A stretch of 64,000 nt of DNA from Crambe crambe (lineage: Eukaryota > Porifera > Demospongiae > Poecilosclerida > Crambeidae), in assembly GCA_963924555.1 (NCBI GenBank), contig OZ004586.1:6406501-6470500 (forward strand), given 5' to 3'. The notes beneath the pieces are model-generated. The model searched no databases and was not told where the DNA came from. It saw nothing but the letters and a program-made list of their open reading frames with translations. Numbering within the stretch: the stretch's first letter is position 1; the number at the start of each line of letters is the position of its first letter. Both the position numbers and the translations under genes were made by a program. This document shows, one piece after another, positions 32,789 to 43,493 of this stretch.

Positions 32789-33186
32789 TAATACTGATAT
32801 TTGAGTTTTTTTTTTATTTTCTATTTTTTTTTAATCAAATGTAGGGACCTAGGTTTTCATTTTTGAGATTCAAGTTGTGCAGGTGACTATAGTTGCCTGA
32901 AAAAAAATTCGAATGATTAATTTTGAATTATTACTTAACAATGACATCATAATGACATCATCGTATACTCTCAATAGGCTCATGGCCAACACGGGTGGAA
33001 TCTGCGATGGCCCAATATCCAAATTTGTTTATAATGTAAATGTCAACCTGTGTACCAAATTTGGTACTTTTATCACAAAATGCACAATGGTTTTGCTATG
33101 CCGCCCCACTATAGGAGGCTCTAAGGAACAAAATGATATGCGGATCAAATGATTTCGTTGAGTAACTACTGAGCTACAAGCACTAA
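32789..33186. repeat. Dispersed repeat; related empty site for the 176-bp MITE
   Basis: From 32985 to 33120 this is an inverted relative of 14850-15150 (GGCCCAATATCCAAATTTGT; TTTTATCACAAAATGCACAA). At the place where the MITE stands in the other copy, this copy runs straight through a TA. The part next to the retroelement (33100-33186) is also an inverted relative of 38400-38480, so similar DNA lies on both sides of that element. Confidence 0.7.
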
Positions 33187-33375
33187 AAATGTAGGTTAAA
33201 GAGTAAGTTTAACCAAGGTTAATAAGGGATTGTCAGGTGGGCTACTGCACTGCGGTAAGTAGTATTGATAGTAACAGGAAGTACCACATGGTCTCTGGGC
33301 ATGCTCAGTAGGGTGCTGTACCTCGTGGGCTACAGCTGCTTTATCTAGAAAGTTTCACAAGCTAAAGCTAATTTC
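33187..33375 (+). repeat. A1 terminal repeat of the YR retrotransposon
   Basis: 189 bp, starts AAATGTAGGTTAAAGAG and ends GCTAAAGCTAATTTC; matches A2 at 37816-38004 with about one difference. Confidence 0.92.
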
Positions 33376-33726
33376 TAGTAGCCAAGTTGCCGTGAAAAGT
33401 TGAGCATAGCATGTCAGATCCCGATAACAGCCTGGAAGAAAGGATCGATGGGTTGGTAGAGAGAGCTCTCGCCAAGCACTTGCCACCCCTAATCGAACGA
33501 TCGCGAAGGGAGGCAGAGGCACACAGGACTCCGGAAAGAGGGCCTAGCGGAGGTAAGTGGTAGAATACATTCTCCCCCAGAGGGATGACGAGCAGCTATC
33601 CGAGCGCTCACTATTGAATGAACGAGCACCGGGTGCTTGGGGTATACTAATTGAGGGACGGCGAAGTAACCGTAGCATTAATTATTTGACCCAGGACTCG
33701 AGGAGGATCCCCCTGTCGAGGGGGAC

Positions 33727-34656
33727 TTGGAGGGAATCAGACTAACGGATGACCCTCTGGCGCACGACTCTCGAGAGGCCGGGGCTGTGGACACTGCCAG
33801 AATGCTACTGGCAGGTGGTTTGAGAGCAAGGCCATCGGGGGACAAGAAAGGGGAGGAGCAATCAAAGCCATTAGGGGTTTTCATGGGGGATGGTCTTCCC
33901 CCAGTTCCAACTAGGATTGCAGAGAGAATTGGCAGAGGAGAGTTTGTCGAAATGTACGAGCTCCTGCCTGAGTTCTGGACCACCCATGGTGAGGATGAAT
34001 TAGGCAAGCAAGCCAAGCGATCGAAAGGAAAGAAAAGGGTCCAGGAGATTAATGTTTGGCTACAGTGCTATGCTCTATATGTTGCTGTGAGGGCAGTGAA
34101 GGCCCCCAAGCTTGTGCCAGAATTGATGGCTTATCAAATAAGCATTGTGAGAGCGAGTCAGGAGTATGAGGGTGCTGCATGGGCAACATACGATGCCGCT
34201 TATCGGAGGCAGGCAGCAGCCACAGGACATCAGATGTGGTCAAAAATAAACCCATCTCTTTATACCGTATGCTTTACAGGGAAGGCCCGGAAGGTAACCC
34301 GCTGCGATTGGTGTCTTAGTGCATCTCACAAGTCAGAAGAATGCTCTCTGGCAGCCGATGAGGACCCAGATATAGCTAAGAGAATGAAGGCGGTGGAATC
34401 GGCGGTAGTTGCATTTTCGAGCAGCAATGAGGCCAGTCGGAGCCAACGGTCACCAGAAGTATGCCGGCTCTTCAATGAGAAGCGGTGCCGTTTCCGAAAC
34501 TGCAAATATCGGCATGTGTGTCAGATATGCAAAGGCCAACATGCAGTAGCCGACTGCACAGCAAAGCAAGGGGAACGAGGGTCGACCGGGGGAACAGGCC
34601 CCATGCGGCGGGATAACTCCCTGGCTTTCGGGGCAAGGGGATCAGGGCCATATTGA
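33727..34656 (+). CDS. Gag-like protein of the YR retrotransposon
   Basis: 309-residue frame. The C-terminal third has a Cys/His-rich segment (CRLFNEKRCRFRNCKYRHVC followed by CQICKGQHAVADC), that is, a CCCH-like finger and a knuckle, fitting nucleic-acid binding. The middle part (YELLPEFW, RVQEINVWLQCYALYV) recurs in many DIRS-order elements as I remember them. A short upstream stretch beginning at the ATG near 33413 is open and could belong to the same transcript. Expected to form the ribonucleoprotein particle for reverse transcription. Confidence 0.75.
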   Translation: MEGIRLTDDPLAHDSREAGAVDTARMLLAGGLRARPSGDKKGEEQSKPLGVFMGDGLPPVPTRIAERIGRGEFVEMYELLPEFWTTHGEDELGKQAKRSKGKKRVQEINVWLQCYALYVAVRAVKAPKLVPELMAYQISIVRASQEYEGAAWATYDAAYRRQAAATGHQMWSKINPSLYTVCFTGKARKVTRCDWCLSASHKSEECSLAADEDPDIAKRMKAVESAVVAFSSSNEASRSQRSPEVCRLFNEKRCRFRNCKYRHVCQICKGQHAVADCTAKQGERGSTGGTGPMRRDNSLAFGARGSGPY

Positions 34657-34788
34657 CAGTGGGACAATCGGTACTGTTAATGCTGTAGTACAGTTAATTA
34701 ATAGAATATTAATTTTGATCTCATCAACTTGTTTTGGTGTTTCCATGTCAACCATGTGGGGGGTGATCTGTAATTGTGGTCATGTTAG

Positions 34789-36567
34789 TTGTGGGTGCTA
34801 ATTAAGGTTACTCAGGTTATAAGGATGAGAGCTGAATTTCATGCTCTTGCAGTTACCAATGACCTCTGGGGACTGGAACAAGGAAGGAGAGCCCGGCCTA
34901 GGGTAGTGCCAGTAGAGCTAACAGCAAGCACATCTCCATTGCGGTGGGAGGATTGGCAGGCCTGCTTAGCTAATCACCCCGACAGCCATTTCGCTGATTA
35001 TATCATGCAGGGCATCAGAGAGGGTTTTAGGATTGGCTACGACTACACCCACCACAGATGCAAGGCAGCCAAGGCAAACATGCGGTCGGCAGGAGAACAT
35101 CCTGAGGTGGTGAGGGATTATATCGCCAAGGAGTGCTCGTTGGGGCGTCTGCTAGGCCCATTTGATCCCCAAGCGTTGCCAGGGGTACACACAAGCAGGT
35201 TTGGCATCATTCCTAAGGGGAATTCAGGTAACTGGCGGCTTATTTTGGATCTCTCTGCCCCAGAGGGATTCAGTGTCAACGATGGCATTGAACCAGGCCT
35301 ATGTTCCTTATCATATGTCAGTGTAGATGACGCAGCAAAAGAAATCCTGCGAATGGGCAGGGGCACCAGGTTGGCAAAAGTGGATATCAAGAGTGCTTAT
35401 AGAATTGTACCAGTACATTCTGAAGACCGGGCACTGCTGGGGATGCTTTGGGATGGAGCTCTCTATGTGGATTCAGTGTTGCCATTCGGGTTACGCTCGG
35501 CCCCCAAAATATTCACAGCAATTGCCGATGCATTGGAATGGAGAGTAAAGGAAGAAGGGGTGGAAGTAATCTTTCATTATCTAGATGACTTTCTGATTGT
35601 GGCTCCTCCAGATTCCAGTGTTTGTGAGGAGAACTTGTATAAGCTGAGGGCTCTGTTTGACAAGCTGCATATCCCAATAGCCGAGGAGAAATTGGAGGGC
35701 CCAACGACAAGACTGACATTTTTGGGGATCGAGATAGACACAACAGCACTGGTTCTCAGGCTCCCAAGAGAAAAATTAAGAGACCTGAAGTTGCTAGTGG
35801 AAGAGTGGTTAGGCAAGAAATTTAGTTTGGTAAAAGATCTCCAGTCGCTAGTTGGGAAGTTGCAACATGCATCAAAGGTGGTGCACCCAGGCCGAACCTT
35901 TTTAAGGAGGATGTTTGATCTGTTGAAAGGAATCCCACGGAAACAACAATTTGTACGACTTAACGTATCCTTTCGTTCAGATCTCATGTGGTGGCACTCA
36001 TTTTTAGAGTCATGGAATGGGGTATCGATGATGCGTAGTCAGGGAGCAGAGCCAGATCACCATTTGATTTCCGATGCCTCAGGGCGGTTTGGTTGTGGTG
36101 CTTTCTGGGATTGTCAGTGGCTGCAGTATCAATGGCCGGATGGTTTAGAGTCTTGGTCCATTGCAGTGAAAGAATTGGTGCCGATAGTCATGGCGTGTGC
36201 ATTGTGGGGGCGTAAATGGCAGGGCAGCTCAATTTTGATACACTGTGACAACGAAGCAGTGGTTAGTGTGGTAAATGCAGGCTGTGCAAGAGAGACAAAT
36301 TTGATGCATTTATTGCGGTGCATTTTCTTTGTGGCAGCCCAATTCGAACTAACCCTGACAGCAGCCCATATACCAGGGAAAGATAACACAGCAGCAGATG
36401 CAATTTCAAGAAATAACCTTCCTCTTTTCCATTCACAGGTCCCGCTGGCAGCAAGGGAGCCGTCCCCCATTCCAGCCGCTCTAGTGGAATTGCTAATACA
36501 TCAGCAGCCAGATTGGATGTCCACAACTTGGTCCCAATTGTTCAAGAGCTCTTTGCAGCCGGTGTAG
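34789..36567 (+). CDS. Reverse transcriptase-RNase H of the YR retrotransposon
   Basis: 592-residue frame. RT blocks: RLILDLS, KVDIKSAYRIVPV, LPFGLRSAPKIFTAI and the catalytic FHYLDDFLIV. RNase H follows with ISDASGRFGCGAFW, HCDNEAVVSVVNAG and AAHIPGKDNTAADAISR. Protein style and order match DIRS-order polymerases rather than Ty3/Gypsy. The first part may begin at a non-ATG or upstream start. Its end overlaps the recombinase frame by 55 bp in another frame. Confidence 0.9.
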   Translation: MWVLIKVTQVIRMRAEFHALAVTNDLWGLEQGRRARPRVVPVELTASTSPLRWEDWQACLANHPDSHFADYIMQGIREGFRIGYDYTHHRCKAAKANMRSAGEHPEVVRDYIAKECSLGRLLGPFDPQALPGVHTSRFGIIPKGNSGNWRLILDLSAPEGFSVNDGIEPGLCSLSYVSVDDAAKEILRMGRGTRLAKVDIKSAYRIVPVHSEDRALLGMLWDGALYVDSVLPFGLRSAPKIFTAIADALEWRVKEEGVEVIFHYLDDFLIVAPPDSSVCEENLYKLRALFDKLHIPIAEEKLEGPTTRLTFLGIEIDTTALVLRLPREKLRDLKLLVEEWLGKKFSLVKDLQSLVGKLQHASKVVHPGRTFLRRMFDLLKGIPRKQQFVRLNVSFRSDLMWWHSFLESWNGVSMMRSQGAEPDHHLISDASGRFGCGAFWDCQWLQYQWPDGLESWSIAVKELVPIVMACALWGRKWQGSSILIHCDNEAVVSVVNAGCARETNLMHLLRCIFFVAAQFELTLTAAHIPGKDNTAADAISRNNLPLFHSQVPLAAREPSPIPAALVELLIHQQPDWMSTTWSQLFKSSLQPV

Positions 36568-37493
36568 CACCCTCCACAAAGAAAGTATATGGGAGTGGAG
36601 GAGGTAGATATGAAAAATTCTGCAGTTCAGCTAAGATAGAGCCATACCCAACATCAGAGAAAACTTTATTGTTATTTGTCAGTTACTTACACCAGGAAGG
36701 TCTGGCACCGGGAACCATCAAGAGCTACTTAGCAGCAGTGCGCTATGAACAAATAAGTAGGGACCTTGGGAATCCAGCCATTCATGCAATGCCACAACTG
36801 GAATACGTGCTAAAGGGCATCAAGAGAGTAGCACCAGCAGCAACAAGGAAGCGCCTGCCAATTTCACCTTCAATATTGGCTAGGCTGAAGGAGGTGTGGA
36901 AGAAGGACGAGGACAGAAGGAACGCCAAGATGCTCTGGGCTGCTGCATGTTTGTGTTTTTTCGGCTTTCTGAGATCGGGAGAGGCAGTGTCCCCATCAGA
37001 GCAGGGTTATGACCCTCGTCACCACCTGTGCTTCAGGGACATCCAGGTAGACAGCCACAGGGCACCTTCCAGGTTACAGGTGACTATTAAGGCATCAAAA
37101 ACAGACCCATTTCGGCAAGGTGTTATTTTGTATCTGGGGGCTACAGGATGCAAGTTATGCCCAGTTGTGGCAGTGCTGGAGTATATGGTGGCCAGAGGCA
37201 CAGAGGAAGGCCCCCTATTTGTGTGGGATAATGGGAAGTACCTCACGAGGGAGAGGTTTGTTGCAAGCGTGAGATCTGCACTGACAGTGGCTGGCTATAA
37301 TGCAAAAGACTATGCAGGCCATAGCTTTCGAATAGGGGCCGCCTCCACTGCAGCGAGGTGTGGTATCCAGGATTCGTTGATTAAAACTCTCGGCAGATGG
37401 GAGAGTGCAGCATATACTAGGTATATTCGGACAGCACCAGATGTATTGCAGAGTGTATCCCGAACATTAGTGAACCAGGCTGAACATTCTTAG
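36513..37493 (+). CDS. Tyrosine recombinase of the YR retrotransposon
   Basis: 326-residue frame with a phage-integrase-type fold: N-terminal SAM-like helices (TLLLFVSYLHQEGLAPGTIK), the first catalytic Arg in FFGFLRSGEAV, the HxxR box in GHSFRIGAAS and the final nucleophile Tyr within WESAAYTRYIR. It would integrate a circular DNA intermediate without target duplication. Overlaps the RT frame upstream. Confidence 0.93.
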   Translation: MDVHNLVPIVQELFAAGVAPSTKKVYGSGGGRYEKFCSSAKIEPYPTSEKTLLLFVSYLHQEGLAPGTIKSYLAAVRYEQISRDLGNPAIHAMPQLEYVLKGIKRVAPAATRKRLPISPSILARLKEVWKKDEDRRNAKMLWAAACLCFFGFLRSGEAVSPSEQGYDPRHHLCFRDIQVDSHRAPSRLQVTIKASKTDPFRQGVILYLGATGCKLCPVVAVLEYMVARGTEEGPLFVWDNGKYLTRERFVASVRSALTVAGYNAKDYAGHSFRIGAASTAARCGIQDSLIKTLGRWESAAYTRYIRTAPDVLQSVSRTLVNQAEHS

Positions 37494-37592
37494 AATTATG
37501 GTGGAAATATATTATAAATGTTGGGTATAAGGATGTTGACTTGGGGGAGAAGAGATCCCCATGGTAACAGGCACAAGGGGTGGGGATCTCTC

Positions 37593-37817
37593 TCTGGGTA
37601 TAGTGGAAGGCTCCTCCCACAATAGTCCCCCAAGTTATGCTAATTGCTGCTAAGGAATGTTGGGAATTCAGAGGGAGGAGCTATTGGCAGGTAATCTCAT
37701 TATTAAGCTATAATGGGGCTATACCCAGAGCCCCAAACCACCAGATCTCTGGTCAGTGGTGAGCTCTGGTGATGACAATCGGTCAATAATTCTGCTAGAG
37801 ACAATCAATCTTGTTAA
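37593..37817 (+). repeat. B1 repeat of the YR retrotransposon
   Basis: 225 bp, starts TCTGGGTATAGTGGAAGG, ends CAATCAATCTTGTTAA; matches B2 at 38089-38313 with about one difference. Confidence 0.92.
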
Positions 37818-38004
37818 ATGTAGGTTAAAGAGTAAGTTTAACCAAGGTTAATAAGGGATTGTCAGGTGGGCTACTGCACTGCGGTAAGTAGTATTGATAG
37901 TAACAGGAAGTACCACATGGTCTCTGGGCATGCTCAGTAGGGTGCTGTACCTTGTGGGCTACAGCTGCTTTATCTAGAAAGTTTCACAAGCTAAAGCTAA
38001 TTTC
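37816..38004 (+). repeat. A2 repeat of the YR retrotransposon
   Basis: 189 bp, same as A1. It abuts B1 directly and is followed by a unique 84-bp stretch before B2. Confidence 0.92.
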
Positions 38005-38088
38005 CCCTCCCTTTCTCTCCCACCCTTGTTTTATGTCATAGCTAGCACTTATCCAGGGGATGTATTAGTCTCCATCCCCTGTGAAGGG

Positions 38089-38313
38089 TCTGGGTATAGT
38101 GGAAGGCTCCTCCCACAATAGTCCCCCAAGTTATGCTAATTGCTGCTAAGGAATGTTGGGAATTCAGAGGGAGGAGCTATTGGCAGGTAATCTCATTATT
38201 AAGCTATAATGGGGCTATACCCAGATCCCCAAACCACCAGATCTCTGGTCAGTGGTGAGCTCTGGTGATGACAATCGGTCAATAATTCTGCTAGAGACAA
38301 TCAATCTTGTTAA
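38089..38313 (+). repeat. B2 terminal repeat of the YR retrotransposon
   Basis: 225-bp copy of B1; marks the right end of the element at CTTGTTAA. Confidence 0.92.
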
Positions 38314-38913
38314 CGGAATCTTAATCCTGCCACGCCCACATTTCATTTTGTGCCATATTATTTAATATCTTATTATACGAAAAACGGAGAAAAATTTTTT
38401 AAATTGATGTTAGTTTTTGCTTGTAACTCGGCGGTTTCTCAACCAAATTGCTCGATCCGCATATCATTTTGATGCTTACAGCGCCCTAGAGGTGAATATA
38501 ACATCCATTAAAAAATCAAGGTATTTAAAATTTTTTATCGGCATCGCTAGCTATAGGTGAATAGGTAATGGTCGACAAGCATACAAAAAATCGCACGCGC
38601 AATAGTGAGCGCGCGTGCGCGCGTATTGCTCGAGTGACACATGAGAATGTTGATGCTGTGTGTGCGTGTGTGTATGAATTCCCCATCCCTCCCCTGACCA
38701 AGAAGAGTGGCCAATGGAGCTTACACAGTTCCAGGGTAGTGGTCGTTTAATATGAGGTCTTCATATCTCAGTTTTTGCTGCTCTCAGGATGTCTAGTTAC
38801 ATTATACTTTTTTTTGCTGTATACTATACTGCATATCCTATTGGGTCAGTCAGTGATAATGAACTTTATGTGTGTAGTGATAATGAACTTTGTGTGTGTA
38901 GGAATATATATGC
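38314..38913. other. No gene recognised; flank of the YR element
   Basis: 38400-38480 is an inverted relative of 33100-33186 (CGATCCGCATATCATTTT shared core). A CG-rich patch of alternating GCGCGTGCGCGC lies near 38605. No coding signal. Confidence 0.45.
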
Positions 38914-39791
38914 ATGTGCATTATGAACGGTAAGTTGCTCCACTGTAGTAGCTATTCGAGAATTGAGTCAGATCATCTAAAGATTGTTACAATTGTCAAT
39001 AATACTCCATCCTCCTGCTCATGTGGCCACAACTTCTCTGTGGAACATGCTTTCTCCTGCCCAACTGGAGGTTATCCATCCATCAGACATGAGATTCGGG
39101 ACTTCACTGCACATCTCCTTTCAGAAGTTTGTCACAATGTGGCAATAGAGCCACATCTCCAGCCACTACAAGGTGAAGCCCTCCACAATCAATCATCAAA
39201 TCGTCAGAATGGACCGCTTAGACATCGCTGCTGATGGTTTCTGGGGAAGTAGGCATGAGAGAGCTTTCTTTGATGTAAGGATTTTTAACCCATGATATGC
39301 TCCCTCAAACTGAAACTCGCAATTTGCTACAGATCTCATGAAAATGCAAAGAAAAGGTCTTATGATCAACGAATCAGAGAAGTTGAACACGGCTCTTTCA
39401 CTCCCCTCGTTCTGTCTTGCACTGGTGGCATGGGACATGCTGCCATAAACATACAAGAGACTAGCTGCTCTTATCTCAACAATATCTACAGCAACACCAT
39501 GGGCTGGATATGATGTCGTCTCTCATTCTCTCTGCTACGTGCAGCTATCATGTGCATCAGGGGTGCCCATTCCACCATTGGCCATGCTACCAGGGAACCT
39601 GAGGCCCCAACAGACCTTATCACCCGGGTCTGCCACATCCCAGCATTGGACTAATTACATGTATTATTCACTTAAACCTTTTGTCTCACTTTTCATATTA
39701 TTTACCACATTTTTATATTTCAGTTGCTGAGCAACATATTTCCCCATAATAATAAAAATAAAAATAAAATAATAATAATAATAATAATAAT
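38914..39791 (+). mobile_element. 3' fragment of a LINE-like element with nuclease-like domain and AAT-repeat tail
   Basis: 38914-39234 encodes SCSCGHNFSVEHAFSCPTGG, a Cys/His finger, and RHEIRDFTAHLLSEVCHNV. Another frame continues with LDIAADGFWGSRHERAFFDV, which resembles a PD-(D/E)XK-type nuclease, and later IREVEHGSFTPLVLSCTGGM. The fragment ends in an AAT/AAAT microsatellite (39744-39791), as many LINE 3' ends do. At least two frame changes mean it is dead. RT part absent here. The exact LINE clade is not clear to me. Confidence 0.6.
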
Positions 39792-40088
39792 AGAGATCAT
39801 TTCAATGATCACTATACATGATCAGTCATAATTATTCAATATTCTAGTTAATCAGTCAATTGTATTCTATAGATGATCGAGTTCTCGAATATAATACATA
39901 CGTAGGCGGAGGAAGCAAAATAAAAGTGGGGGGACCAATGTAGTCTAGCTATATGTATTGTGTACTTTAACACAATTATCATTATAACTATTATGGAAAA
40001 AACAAAGCACATATACAGCTATTACAGCTAAAAGTCACCAAAAAAATTCTTCCTCCTATCATTAACTGTAAATTCTTTAGTAACAGAG
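39792..40088. other. No gene recognised between LINE tail and LTR element
   Basis: AT-rich sequence with no supported feature. Confidence 0.4.
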
Positions 40089-40541
40089 TGTGATGGGATG
40101 AGTGAGGGGTTAGTCACTCTGCCACCAGTAGGATTAGTATGCTGCCACCAGGTCCTGTCTTAGCTAGCTACAGCTGCAGGTTTTACACTGAGTGCAGGTA
40201 AGAAATCTTCTTATAGATAAATACAAGACTAAAACAGAGGACACACAACTGACACAAACTGTTCCTTTTATACTAAGTCCACAGATGGCTAAACATAGTA
40301 ACATTCACACTCTAACACAGAAACTTCTAGAACACACACTGGAAGGGTGACAAAAAGAATAGGCTAAACACATACATGTGACAATGAAGAACAATAATAC
40401 TTAGAATAACGATAAACACACATATACACACATACAAGTGATAATGAATAAAGGATGACAGACACAACAGAATAATGATGAACAAACACATACACGCACA
40501 CACATACACACAGGAGGTTCATGTGAGGCTGTCCCTCCACA
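40089..40541 (-). repeat. Putative 3' LTR of the Gmr1-like relic
   Basis: Begins TGTGGAGGGACAG on the minus strand directly after a purine tract (GGAGGGGGAGA) and ends CATCCCATCACA. No second copy is in the window, so the far end is inferred from the TG...CA ends. Confidence 0.55.
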
Positions 40542-40553
40542 TCTCCCCCTCCT

Positions 40554-42746
40554 TCAAAGTCCGACGTCCTCGTCGAGGTCCGTGTCCACCAACTCCCAAG
40601 CCTGTCTTGATAGCCCATCCGCGTTCTGGTGATGCTTTCCTGCCTTGTACTGGACAGTGTAGTGAAAGTGTTGCAATGACAGGGCCCAACGAGCGAGCCG
40701 TCCAGTGAGGCGTTTGGATGATTGAAGTGCTTCCAGAGCCTTGTGGTCCGTTCTCACGATGAAGTGCTTCCCAACCAGGTAGTGACCAAAGTGCTCAATG
40801 GCCTTGATGAGTGCCAGACACTCTAGTTCCATGATAGCATAGTTGCGTTCAGCGCTCGTGAGCTTCCGGCTGAAGTAAGCCACTGGGAGGTCCACTCCAG
40901 AACGAGTGACACTGAGGACCGCACCAATCCCCTGTCCCGAGGCATCAGTAGCCAGGACAAAACTGTCTTGTGGTGAGGGAATGGTGAGTTGGGAATGCTT
41001 GCAGAGGGTGTCCTTGAGTGTATTGAAGGCACCCTCCATCGGTTCAGTCCAAGATAGCTTGTTTGGAGATTTGAGATGAGTGACTTCAGTAAGGGGCAGG
41101 GCGATGGAGGAGAACCCAGGGATATATCGTCTATAATACCCAAGCATGCCTAGATAGGACTTAAGCTCTTTCTTTGTAACAGGCTTCCTAAAATCCCTGA
41201 GGGCCCTCACCCTTATTTCAGGTATGCTAACTTTGCCCTTCCCCACTCTATGTCCCAAATATTCAATTTCTGCCACACCCCACACACATTTCTTGGGGTT
41301 TGCTGTCAAGCCAAATGCTTTCAGTCGATCAAGTACCTCCCTAACCTGTTTGATGTGATCTCCCCAATCTGAGCTATGCACCACAATGTCATCAATATAG
41401 CAAGTTGAGAACTGTTCTAGGCCTTGCAGGACATGGTTCATGGACCGTTGGAAGGTTGCCGGGGCATTCATGAGCCCAAATGGCATTCGAGTAAACTCAA
41501 ATTTTCCCCACGGGGTCTGAAAGGCTGTCTTAGGCTGGTCATTTTCATTCACGGGAATTTGCAGGAATCCCTTATTCAAGTCTATTATTGTCAGATATTT
41601 GGCACTGTTCAGCTCATCTATGAGGTCATCAATTCTGGGGATTGGGAATGGGTCTGGGGTAGTAATTTTATTCAAGTTCCTGTAATCAATACAGAGTCGT
41701 AGGGAGCCATCTGGTTTCCGAACGGGAACAACTGGGGAGGACCATGGCCTAATGATTCCTTTTTCTAGCCAGGACTTTACTTCCTCTTTCAGGGGTTCCC
41801 TCCATGCAGGGGCTATTCTGTGTGGGGGGGTCCAGCTAGGGTCATGTCCCTCTGTGTTGATGGCATGACTCAAGCCTACTCCCTCACCTAGGGTACCATC
41901 AGTTTGGTTCTTGTAGTCTATGAGAATCTGCTCAATGTCTGCACGCTGTGGAGGCTCAAGGAGAGATTTCCAATCAGGCTCTTTCATTTCCTCCACCTCC
42001 ACCTCCTCATCAGCAACAACCACTCTGAGGATAGAGGCGTCGGGGGCATTCCAGGGCTTCAGCCTATTTATGTGGGCTGTCATGCACTTCCTTCGCTTAT
42101 GAGGGACTGCCAGTCTGTACGTGACATCTGCCACCTTGCTCTCTACCTCATAGGGTCCATCCCATCTGTCTCCCAGTTTCCCCCCAGGGTCAACAACACG
42201 GATAAGGACCTGGTCTCCCTTGGAAAAGTGTCTAGCTTTAGCTTTATGCTCGGATCTAGAGGCCATTTTGTCTTTAGCCTTTTGCTCCTTCTCAACCGCT
42301 ACCTCCCATGTCAGAGCCAATGTGTCTTTCAATTTCTCAATCCACTCAATGGCACTACTCTGGGAAAGGTCACCACCCATCCATCCCTCATCCACCACAT
42401 CTAGGGGGCCTCTAAGCTGCTTCCCAAAGACAAGCTCAAAGGGAGAGTAGCCAGTGTTAGCATGTGGGGCCGCACGACAGGCAAACAGGATGTATTTAAT
42501 CAGCCTGTCCCAGTCACTGTACCTCTCAGGATATTTCCTAAGTGTGGCCTTGAGGGTGGCATGCCAACGCTCTAAGCAGCCGTTACTCTCAGGGTGGTAT
42601 GGACTTGACTTGACATGCTTGATGTCTAGGATCTGACACAACTGTTTCATGAGTTTACTAGTAAAGACAGAACCCTGATCTGTCAGAATATGGGCCGGAA
42701 TTCCAGTTCTCGAAAAAAAAAACCTCACACAATCCTTCTGCCACAC
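40554..42746 (-). pseudogene. Integrase (part)-RT-RNase H of the Gmr1-like relic
   Basis: The 730-residue frame opens within the integrase core (TDQGSVF, YHPESNGCLERWH), passes a GPY/F-like module (WDGPYEVESKVADVTYRL), then RT (LRLCIDYRNLNKIT, FTRMPFGLMNAPATFQ, CYIDDIVVHS) and RNase H (LATDASGQGIGAVLS, VRTDHKALEAL, NADGLSR). The fusion of integrase in front of RT in one frame is what places it near Gmr1. Part of a broken element. Confidence 0.85.
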
Positions 42747-43317
42747 TGTCTACATCCACTCTCTTTAGTGGGATGGCCTCTGGGTATTTGCTTGCCAGAC
42801 AAATGGAGGTTAACAGATACCTGTAGCCGGACTTAGTCCTGGGTAAGGGACCTACTAGATCAAATGCTAGCTTGGTGAATGGCACATCTAGTACTGGGAG
42901 TGGTTGCAGGGGTGCCTTGCCTACACCTGCCCTGCTGGCTTTCTGGCAAGATGTGCACTGGCTGCAGAGGTTTTTCACATCCACAGACATGCGGGGCCAT
43001 GTGAACTTTCTATTGAGGAGTGCAATTGTTTTGCCATGAGAAAAATGTCCCCCTAGCATGCTACTGTGGGCGAGTTTCAACAGCTCACTCCTTCTACTGC
43101 TGGGAACAGCAATCCTTTTGTGGACCTGCTCAGCCGGGGTTGTTAGGGTATGGACTAACAAGCCGTCTTCTACAGAGTATCCCTTTTCACCCTTTTTGGC
43201 CCACTCTCTAAGCTCCTTAAGGCTCACGTCTTGGCTTTGCTCTTCAATCAGCCGGGTCCTTTCCTCCTCCCCACCTGCCATGTCTTCAGCAATACAGGTC
43301 TCCCTGAGACAAGCCAC
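42658..43317 (-). pseudogene. Integrase N-terminal part of the Gmr1-like relic
   Basis: Encodes an H2C2 integrase zinc finger (HSSMLGGHFSHGKT ... CSQCTSCQKA) and the first integrase-core block (FDLVGPLPRT). It belongs to the same broken element as 40554-42746. Confidence 0.8.
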
Positions 43318-43493
43318 AATACAGGTGGAATTGTCTGACGGATCTGGTCAATTATTCGATGGCTTTCTGCAGTCACACACAAGCCTTCCAGCCAACTCTT
43401 CCAACATTCCTTTCTGTATAATAATCAGAAAACACTGCTTTGTTCCAGTAAGTAAACTAGACTAGCTAGGCTGTAGCTAGCTATGTGTTGATG

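Larger units (their letters stand above)
33187..38313 (+). mobile_element. Tyrosine-recombinase retrotransposon with split direct repeats (Ngaro/PAT-like)
   Basis: Order: A1 (33187-33375), gag-like frame, RT-RNase H, tyrosine recombinase, B1 (37593-37817), A2 (37816-38004), B2 (38089-38313). The A1-internal-B1-A2-B2 arrangement and the lack of an integrase are typical of Ngaro and PAT elements of the DIRS order. A1 and A2 differ at about one base, as do B1 and B2, so the insertion is young. It looks whole or nearly so. No methyltransferase domain was seen, and no target duplication, as expected for recombinase-mediated insertion. Confidence 0.9.
40089..43350 (-). mobile_element. Ty3/Gypsy relic with integrase ahead of RT (Gmr1-like order)
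   Basis: Reading on the minus strand, the parts come in the order integrase zinc finger, integrase core, GPY/F-like module, reverse transcriptase, RNase H, purine tract, putative 3' LTR (40541-40089, TG...CA). Most Ty3/Gypsy elements carry RT-RNase H first; the integrase-first order is known from the Gmr1 group. No gag, protease or second LTR was recognised, so the copy is partial, and it is broken about once more within the coding part. Confidence 0.85.

Noticed and set aside
38568-38750. Short plus-strand frame near the GC-alternating patch
   Set aside because: Low-complexity CGCG/TGTG content and no domain.
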